A stretch of DNA of 64,000 nt. Origin: Lucifuga dentata (taxonomy: Eukaryota; Chordata; Actinopteri; Ophidiiformes; Bythitidae). A program made the position numbers and the translations under genes. Where the stretch lies: positions 62,001 to 126,000 of the forward strand of contig VXCM01000918.1 of the NCBI GenBank assembly GCA_014773175.1. The letters run 5' to 3'. This document shows positions 56,542 through 64,000 of the stretch, one piece after another; the first letter of the stretch is position 1; every line of letters begins with the position of its first letter. The notes below the pieces were generated by a model, which worked only from the letters and a program-made list of their open reading frames with translations, ran no database searches and was not told the origin of the DNA.

Positions 56542-59300
56542 ATATTTATCATTTGCAATATTACCAAAGAGTTAATGAATATTAATGAATAACATATATG
56601 AATATGATAAAGTATACATATCAACACTCAACTAGTTTGTATAGAAATTTACACTAATAGTTCATCTAAAATTTATAGCTAGTTTTGGAAAAACCTACCC
56701 AAAGACAAATCAGAATCAAAACTAAATTATTCCAAATAGTTTCACAGGGTGAATGTGATGGTAGAAGCATACAGCTACTCAGAACATTAAAATTTTACCA
56801 TAAAATGTCAATGCAAACAAATTGTTCTGTATTATATTTGTCTCATAATTCATGTGTCTCTTATCAACTACAAATACACAAATCCCACTGGAGCTCTGTA
56901 CATTACACAGAGCGCGGACTGATGGGTCAAATCTGAATGTAAAAACAACACTTTCCACTCCTGTGTTTACAGCTCACCATATGTTTTCAGTTTGTCCTGT
57001 ATCAGTGACATGCTGAAAGCATGTCGGGACCATTTCGTGATGATTTAATTACCCGTGACAGGATGTGTGCAGTGGAGGGTTATAGCCCAGGGGGCTCTCC
57101 CTCTGAGCTGTAATGTAATCACCTGCCTGGAGTCATCAGTGTGAGCTCTAACTACACAGAGCCTGAAAACACCAGCTGGCCTTCAGCAACCTCATGGGTG
57201 ATCACACACACACAAATACCTCATCACAGCAACAAATCAAGCTGCAAAATGGCAAATAAGAATTATAAAGTACATGGCCAGTATGCATTTAATTTATATT
57301 AGGGACCCTTGTGATCCCTAATTTGCAAAATGAAAGCATGACAGGATCAGTTGGCTAATACCTTTCACTACAATATATTGTACTATAATCCTCATTCTGG
57401 TCAAGGAGCAGAAATGTGATGATCCCATCCATATTAATACATAGAAAAATACACCAAAAATTACTAATATTTTGTTCAACATAATTTTTACTCAAAAGTG
57501 TTGATTCAGTAAACTACTAAAAGGGTTTAAAAGCACATTGAAAATGAAAAATATGGCTCTGACCACCATCACAGCCAGTTGAGTTACACTCTGTTCAGAG
57601 TGCAAAAACTACAAACCAGACACATATCATTTAACAGAAGACATCAAGCTGATTCCAACCAACAATATTTCATGTCTGTTTAGTCAGAACCACTTGCATG
57701 CACATCACCGTGCAGCAGGGGAACGTGAAAACAGCTTCTAGTAACATACTGCACAGACACAAACAAAGCTTCACACTGAATTTGAACAACCAAAGGACAG
57801 ACAGAATACATAGACAGAAGAGAGTATAAGTACAAATAGAAATAGTCTCCAGAAATGGTCAATTTCAAAGTACACATACTGTATTTTCCTTTGTTGCTAT
57901 ATGATGGATGATATGACAGGATGACTTTCTCCTTCTTTCTGATGAGGACCCTCACCTATACAGAAGGATTAGTAAATTATCAATCTGGATATTGCAAATT
58001 AAATCCCAAAAAATGTGGACTTGGACTGAAGTAAAAATACAGCTGTTCTGGGTTTTACTCAAGGCATCCAGCTAACTCTGTTTTGTGAAACTAAATCCTG
58101 GATTCCAGGCGTTTTTCCATCAAGACACTCAAATATCTCACCATGATATGGTTCAGGGACAATCGTGTAAGAAAACGTGATTCTCTATAGAGATAAGTCA
58201 GGAGTCATGGTTGATTATTACCATATGTAGGCTACTGTGCTCTCATTTAGGGATTGTCAGTTTGATTTGGCCTCTTTCACAGCTACAATTACCTCAATTG
58301 CCACAATTTTCATGACCCTCCATTACTGGTGTTTTTCATACCAGATTCTTTAAATGTTCATGTTTGATAAGTATTAAAACAGCTTTCATTCAGACAAAAT
58401 TATCTTAAAGGCACAATCAGTAATCCAAATGTAAACAGAACCTCACTACCAAAGGTCAAACTCTAGATTGAAAGCTGATAGCACTCTCAAAATGACTGAC
58501 AGGTCTTTTAATACAAAGAAAAACAGTTCTAATGTTTCAGAATGGAGCCGAATAACAGAGATTTTGTGGTACGATCAGCTAGGAGAGGTTTATCTAAAAC
58601 TCTTCAATTATGCTTGATGTGAATAATGTGAGTATTATTTATGATTAAAATAAATCAATCAATCAATAAATAAATAAATAACAAACACCATAGGCCAACT
58701 TAAACATATTTTCTGCTGTTATATGAATGATACATGGCACCACATAAAGGCTGACCTATTTTAGCATTGAAGTAGAAATTGTTTGAAGAGGATTTTAGTG
58801 ACTCACAAAGTATTCAGAAACTGGTTTGGATTTTAAAATATAATGGCAAATGAACAGAAGCTTCATTGAAGAAAAGTTACCAACACAGAGAGAGAGATAT
58901 AGTGCTCAATACAACCTTTAATACACAATAGAATTTAATCCAGTACAACGATGAAGTAAACTGTTTACTAACTAGACAGCTAATCAAATATTAATTATTC
59001 CTAATTAAAAAAATATTTATTTATCGTTGTTTCTTGTACCTCATCTTATACCTTCCTTATTTGCTCTACAAGATAATAAACACACAATAAAATCACCGCA
59101 CTGGAGAATAAATTATCTAAAAATAGTCTTTTCATCTTTTTAAACGTCTAAACTTTTTTTTTCTTGGCTTCCTCATCAGGAAGTATGCCCTCCTGTAACT
59201 CTGCACTGACACCCTGCGGTACAGTCTCCAAGGGCCTCCAGGGGCCCCTCTGAAGTCTGCAAGCGGTCTGTGCCTTTTAGGTGACGGGGGCCTGTGTAAC

Positions 59301-59354
59301 ATGAGTCAGAATGAAAACTACGTGCTGGATCAGGATCCAGTGCAAATACTCTGA
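59301..59354 (+). promoter_or_regulatory. Upstream open reading frame before fibin
   Basis: ATG at 59301 opens a 17-codon frame (MSQNENYVLDQDPVQIL) ending in TGA at 59354, 23 bases before the fibin ATG. The TGAGTCA within its first codons is an AP-1 consensus. Whether the transcript includes it is not known. Confidence 0.4.
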
Positions 59355-59377
59355 GGCCAGAGGCAGAGAGGAGGTTA

Positions 59378-60007
59378 ATGATGGATCTCGTCCCACTGCT
59401 GCTCATCATATTCGCATCTTTGCCTTTTTCCCGGGCTGTTTACACCGGGCCCCTACAACCGGAGATTTCCAATGGCACTTTCCATCACTTCTTTGTCCCG
59501 GACGGGGATTACGAGGAGACGGAGGACCCGGAGAAGTGCCAGATGCTCTTTAAGTTCTCGGACCTGCGGCCATGTGGATTCAACGAGGAGGGCGACTCGG
59601 TTGTGCGGGACGACTTCTTCATCAGCAAGCTGCAGGCGGAGGACGCGGCGCGGCTGCTGGAGAGCATCGACCGGACTGTCAAGCACGACCTGGACGGAGA
59701 GGAGAGCTACGGGAAATTCCTGCGACGGGAGATCTCCCAGATAAGCGAGGCGTTCACCAGCGTGGAGAAGTCTCTGCTGGAGCTGGAGGTGAAGTTTAAG
59801 CAAAGCCAGGAAACGGAGCTTAGAGAGGAGCAGCAGCTCAACGGCTTTGTGGTGAAACAAGTGAACGACATCAGAGACACGCTGAGGGAAACCACGGACA
59901 TCTCCGTGGGACTGAAAGACAAACACGAGCTGCTGTCGCTCATCATTCGCAGTCACGGTACAAGGCTGAGCCGCCTGAAGACGGAGTATCTCAATGTAGG
60001 CTTGTAG
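59378..60007 (+). CDS. fibin: Fin bud initiation factor (fibin), 209 aa, single exon
   Basis: FIBIN is a secreted protein required for pectoral fin bud initiation in zebrafish, where it acts with Tbx5/retinoic acid/Wnt signalling. The frame is uninterrupted. Residues 1-20 (MMDLVPLLLIIFASLPFSRA) form a signal peptide. They are followed by YTGPLQPEISNGTFHHFFVP, which matches the human YFDGPLYPEMSNGTLHHYF-type start and has an N-glycosylation site at Asn32 (NGT). GDYEETEDPEKCQMLF, DLDGEESYGKFLRREI and TTDISVGLKDK, then LIIRSHGTRLSRLK near the end, are family blocks. The middle is acidic and helical. The length agrees with human (about 211 aa) and the gene is intronless as expected. Two Met codons stand in tandem at the start; either could be used. 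The long minus-strand frame 59453-59956 is a shadow caused by GC-rich codon use. Confidence 0.96.
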   Translation: MMDLVPLLLIIFASLPFSRAVYTGPLQPEISNGTFHHFFVPDGDYEETEDPEKCQMLFKFSDLRPCGFNEEGDSVVRDDFFISKLQAEDAARLLESIDRTVKHDLDGEESYGKFLRREISQISEAFTSVEKSLLELEVKFKQSQETELREEQQLNGFVVKQVNDIRDTLRETTDISVGLKDKHELLSLIIRSHGTRLSRLKTEYLNVGL

Positions 60008-60019
60008 TGGAGTATGGCA

Positions 60020-60071
<52 letters not shown>

Positions 60072-60600
60072 TTGTGTTAGACCCTCCAGTTTACCAAACA
60101 ACTGGAAAGTTAATTGTGGTTTATCCTATCTCTCCTAAGTATCTCATATCTCTGGTTCTTCCCATTTCCTCTGAATGTGTTACGTGGAGCTCTACCAGAA
60201 GCGTCAACACAAAGGAAACATGAACCTATGCCTACATGCCACCTCTCAGGAAGGATTTTATGCAGCCCAAAGGCTCTTTAAATGGATTTATCAGCTTCTG
60301 AGTCACTAAAACATCCTGTTTTTTTTTTTTTTTNTTTTTTTTACTGTTTTAAATTATGTTGTCTACACTTTGTTAGGGGGTTACTATTACTGGTAAAATA
60401 AATGCTTATAGCTTATATCTGAATTATATCTGAATATCTGAAACAAATTCTGCAATATTTTACACTATACTTCAAAATCAAATAATGAATTTGGTTTTTG
60501 GTGTCAAAGTTTTTATTAGTACCTTACTTTACAAATTTGTCAGGAGACATACAGTGTCATACAGAGGAGAATAAACAGAAACATATTGCATATTGTATCT
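60008..60600 (+). other. fibin 3'UTR (probable)
   Basis: AATAAA at 60397-60402 and 60570-60575 are possible poly(A) signals. The stretch holds a TG microsatellite and a T/N joint at 60334. Confidence 0.45.
60021..60070. repeat. (TG)n microsatellite in the fibin 3'UTR
   Basis: Twenty-five uninterrupted TG units beginning 14 bases after the fibin stop codon. Confidence 0.95.
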
Positions 60601-60947
60601 CTGCTCTTTGAAGCTGGAGGTTTGCCTAAACAACAAAACCTTTGAAATTGGAACTTCTGATTTTTGCCAGTGGAAATTGACCCTCCCCTTTCATTTCTTT
60701 ACCTCGCCATGTTTGCTGCTGCTCCACAAAGTAACACCAAAGACTCAGGTTTAATTGAGTGTCCCTTCAAGTGGCCCTGGTTAATTGGCGTCTGAAGTCT
60801 GTCATTGCTTACCACTTCCATCTGGAAGTCATCTACTTGAGTATAAAATGTTTTTGTCCAAAGGCAGCCATTTTCATCATTATCTGCTCTTTTCACTGTC
60901 GCAGTCGATACAGTTTATGGTTAATATGAAATTTTCTTTTTGTTTGT

Positions 60948-60979
<32 letters not shown>

Positions 60980-63900
60980 TTTTGTTTTTGCTGAAATTGC
61001 CTGTGATTCTGGATGATATATTTTTTTTAAGATTTAGATTTAAAAATAATGCACATCATGTCAAAATCCCTATCAAAATCTCTCTACTTGGCTGTTTTGA
61101 TCAACGGACGTATGACATCTTATTTCAAACAAAAAGTTGTTCTGAATTCCTCATGGGCATTAACTCTGCCTGCAGGGTCATACATACACATCCAATCTTT
61201 TGCTACATAGAGGCAGGCTGTTTCTTTTTGCATCCCTTGAATTCTGTATTTTGGATGCCTTTGATGCCAATCATGCATTCTTTGCTTTTAACTACTGCAC
61301 TCTTTCCAGCAACTAAAGCAACAACAAAGTAACTGCCATTAGCATGCCCACTTTTTACAGAGATAATGTCTGTGCAGATGTGAGGGAGCCAGATGGGCCG
61401 CCATGGGCACAACTGGGTGTGATTTCCTCTGTCTGGTTTTCCTCACAGCCCAGCTTCCCCTGAGGGACCCCTTTTCCAAACAGCTCTCTGTAGCACAGCA
61501 GCACAGGCTCAAAAACTCAGAGCAGCAGGAGTTCCATGTGTAAAGAAACTCTATATGCTTATATGGCTCTACATTTTCAGGGGCTCTTAGGATGTGATTA
61601 AAAGTTTTAGTTGAAGTTTCCACTGTGTGAGCATTTCTGAAGCTAATGAAGGTCACTAAACTTCTCAAAAACAGCACACCCGCATCACCCAACTTGTCTG
61701 GTTTTGCTTGAATCATAAGATTTTTGTATAGGGCTAGTTTGTGTGTGGGATGTTTTCAGCTCACTGATGCTTCCAAGCAGGAAAGCAAGAGCATCAGTCT
61801 CACTTTAAGATCAGTATATACTCCTTGCTGACATATTTTAAGAATAAACAACTTCTGCTGAGGAATGCAGACAGTTGATGACCCAAGAACACACTGATCC
61901 CACTCTGTGTCCTGTGAGCTGAGAACCCAGATACTCCACTGTAAGAAATCCACATGCCTGCAGGAGTGTTTCAGTACTTCTGAATACCAGATCTATTCAC
62001 TATCACTTCAAATATTACTACAACTACTACTACAACTACTACTGCTGCTGCTGCTACTTCAGCTACATTAGCCATTAATACTACAACTTTTTTATTTGTG
62101 AGAAATTAGAAGTCGGTCATTCTTTGATATGTTTAACTATTATAAAATAACAAAGTTTAGTACCTGATCACTTTTTGTATGCAGTAAAGTAACATGTAAT
62201 GTATATTAACTCAGTCACTGCATTTAATTTTGAAGGACTGACTTTACTGAGTTTCCATTTATAGAGACCAATAATTTTACTTATAAAACATACTGTGAGC
62301 TTGTGAAATTTGAGTCATTTTTGCAGACGGGTGTGTATAATAGTGAGACCACTACATCATTAAAATACTTATTATAGTTTAAGGCTGTGATCACATAGCA
62401 AAACATGTTTTTTTCCTTTTGAAACATAATATTAGCCTTCACTGCATGTACCAGTAGTAACACTGTTAAAGACACATTTCTTCATGACTTTCACTTCTGA
62501 CACGTGTGTTTTACTGCAAAAATGTATAATTTTATTCATTTAAAATTTAAATGCAGAACATAACCTTCTAATGAAGTAGATTAACAGTGTGACACACATT
62601 TACTGAAGTATTACTTTAGGATACTGTTTTGGAAAACTTTCAGTGATTGAGCAGCTATAGACTGCAGCTGCATTATATAAATATTCCAATAGAATAAATA
62701 TTCCAATAGAATAAATATGATTTGAGCAATTCAAAGTGGAACTCTGGGTCAATGAAACCTCAGGATATGAGCCAACATTTGGATTAGATGTCAAAAAGAT
62801 TTAATTTCTCACAAAGTTGTGGCAAAGTAATTATAGCTCACAGTGGCTGGTATGTATGTTGTCAGTGGAAAACCTCTTTAATATAATCAGTCATAATGCA
62901 AGAATAATTAATTTTTTTGTGCTGTTGTCAGAATGTCTCAAGTGTGTAATCAGAATAGGCATTTAATATCCTCCTAGTTACATTTCTTCTTAATGTCAGA
63001 TTTTGTAAAAGATTTTTCACAGAAATGCACTAGCTTCACATTTCTTTTGGAATTCATTTGTGTATTTGAATTGTTTGATTTTTAACAATTTTGGCACAGT
63101 GGTCATTGTTTTGCACAGAGTGTTCAGAAGTGGTTTCATTAAAAGAGGCTTGCAGACAGCATTTTGTCACTCCAGTGGAAAGGCAAACTACTGCAGTATC
63201 AAAATAATTCTATAAAAGTTTGATTCCATTTGCAGTTGTCTTGGGCTGCTGATGTATGAATGAACTCATGTTATAATGTCAGTGGAAAGAAAACCACAAA
63301 GAGCTTTAAGAGACATTTCTTCAATGCATTCCACAAGAGTAAAAAAAAAAAAAAAAAANTAAAAAAAAAAAAAAAAAAGTTGTTTTGCATGGCCATTTTA
63401 TTTTTCAAAAATATCTTGATTGGGGTACGACCTCAAGAACATCAAAACATTTCTTTCAAACACAGTTTAGTCTTAACGCTCATGTTATTCCTTGAATTAA
63501 CACAAATGCATCTGCATACATACAATTCAAAAAGTACATGTACATATCTCGTTTTGAATGGGTACATAATGATACACAATTGCCCTTTGGAGTACACATC
63601 CATATTTTCAGCTTGAATACAGATTTCAAAGTTGTGCCATCGATCCTCTGCCAATGTTTCTTTTCATATTTTTTTGTAACTTGCAGAATTTACAGGAAGA
63701 AATTTGTGTAACTATTCTCTTCTTGAAGAGCAAGCAATAACACTGAACAGTTCATTCATAAAGAGGAACAGAAAAAAAGCACCAAGGGAACTGAAATCAT
63801 CTTCAGTCATTTTTGTGTGAGCAAGAGCCAGTGTCCTGTGATTTCTCTGTGCCAAGCTTTGTGGAGACTCTCTCTCTCTCTCTGCTGAATCCCTGCATAA

Positions 63901-64000
63901 AACTGTCCTTGGAACAGGGCTTGTCAATATTTCAGGATGAGACGGGTGTCTGTTAGAGTGTGTCAGCTTGTCACACACAGCCGTTTTCCTGCCTGGGCTT
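60601..64000. other. Intergenic, no gene recognised
   Basis: Open frames on both strands (for example 61339-61716 minus and 63260-63616 plus) resemble nothing I know; the latter runs through a poly(A)/N joint at 63359. The stretch has a TTTTG run near 60950-60980, an ACT/CTG trinucleotide tract near 62021-62056 and a 17-bp tandem duplication at 62681-62714. Confidence 0.5.
62681..62714. repeat. Tandem duplication, period 17
   Basis: ATATTCCAATAGAATAA occurs twice in direct succession (62681-62697, 62698-62714). Confidence 0.9.

Larger units (their letters stand above)
50271..59300. other. Intergenic region between ano3 and fibin, repeat-rich
   Basis: No gene was recognised. It contains the elements listed separately, N joints at 52969, 53210, 53736, 55110 and 55543, and poly(T) runs (for example near 54712-54740). 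SLC5A12, which lies between ANO3 and FIBIN in mammals, was not seen. Confidence 0.6.

Noticed and set aside
59453..59956. 167-codon minus-strand open frame opposite fibin
   Set aside because: It is the antisense shadow of the GC-rich fibin exon; the plus-strand protein is clearly FIBIN.

Overview
The window is vertebrate nuclear DNA, almost certainly from a ray-finned (teleost) fish. The genes are split by GT-AG introns. The intergenic DNA is AT-rich and carries decayed teleost-type LINE reverse transcriptases, small TA-flanked palindromic DNA elements, a solo LTR and many microsatellites. The proteins match vertebrate GAS2, SVIP, ANO3 and FIBIN, whose human copies all lie in 11p14. All family assignments were made by reading translations against remembered family sequences; no database search was run.

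Layout. (1) 1-7.4 kb: the last four coding exons of gas2 (+), including the complete microtubule-binding GAR domain, then its 3'UTR; the CH-domain exons lie upstream of the window. A 514-578 bp solo LTR with a 5-bp target duplication sits in the last intron. (2) 7.4-9.4 kb: LINE fragments. (3) 9.4-12.1 kb: svip (-), four coding exons, 80 aa. (4) 13.4-19.1 kb (+): a candidate undescribed gene that I could not match to any family. It has a TATA box, four coding exons with consistent phases (108 aa) and a downstream AATAAA. (5) 20.6-50.3 kb: ano3 (+), 25 coding exons, 974 aa, apparently intact. (6) 50.3-59.3 kb: no gene seen; nested mobile elements. (7) 59.4-60.0 kb: fibin (+), an intact single-exon secreted-protein gene. 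(8) 60-64 kb: fibin 3'UTR and nothing else recognised.

The genes do not form a pathway: gas2 is a cytoskeletal linker, svip a p97/VCP inhibitor on ER membranes, ano3 a TMEM16 membrane protein and fibin a secreted fin-bud factor. What they share is a conserved chromosomal neighbourhood, compacted here because LUZP2, MUC15 and SLC5A12, which lie among these genes in mammals, were not seen.

Assembly caution: the window holds 20 single-base N joints. Five are flanked by perfect 63-67 bp direct duplications and the other fifteen lie in or beside homopolymers or simple repeats. These look like unresolved contig overlaps, not biology. None interrupts a coding exon.

Most interesting items: the candidate gene between svip and ano3; a perfect 17-bp inverted repeat that begins inside the ano3 stop codon; a long palindromic TA-flanked element with a tRNA-like module at its centre; and a tandem (NAGNAG) splice acceptor in ano3.
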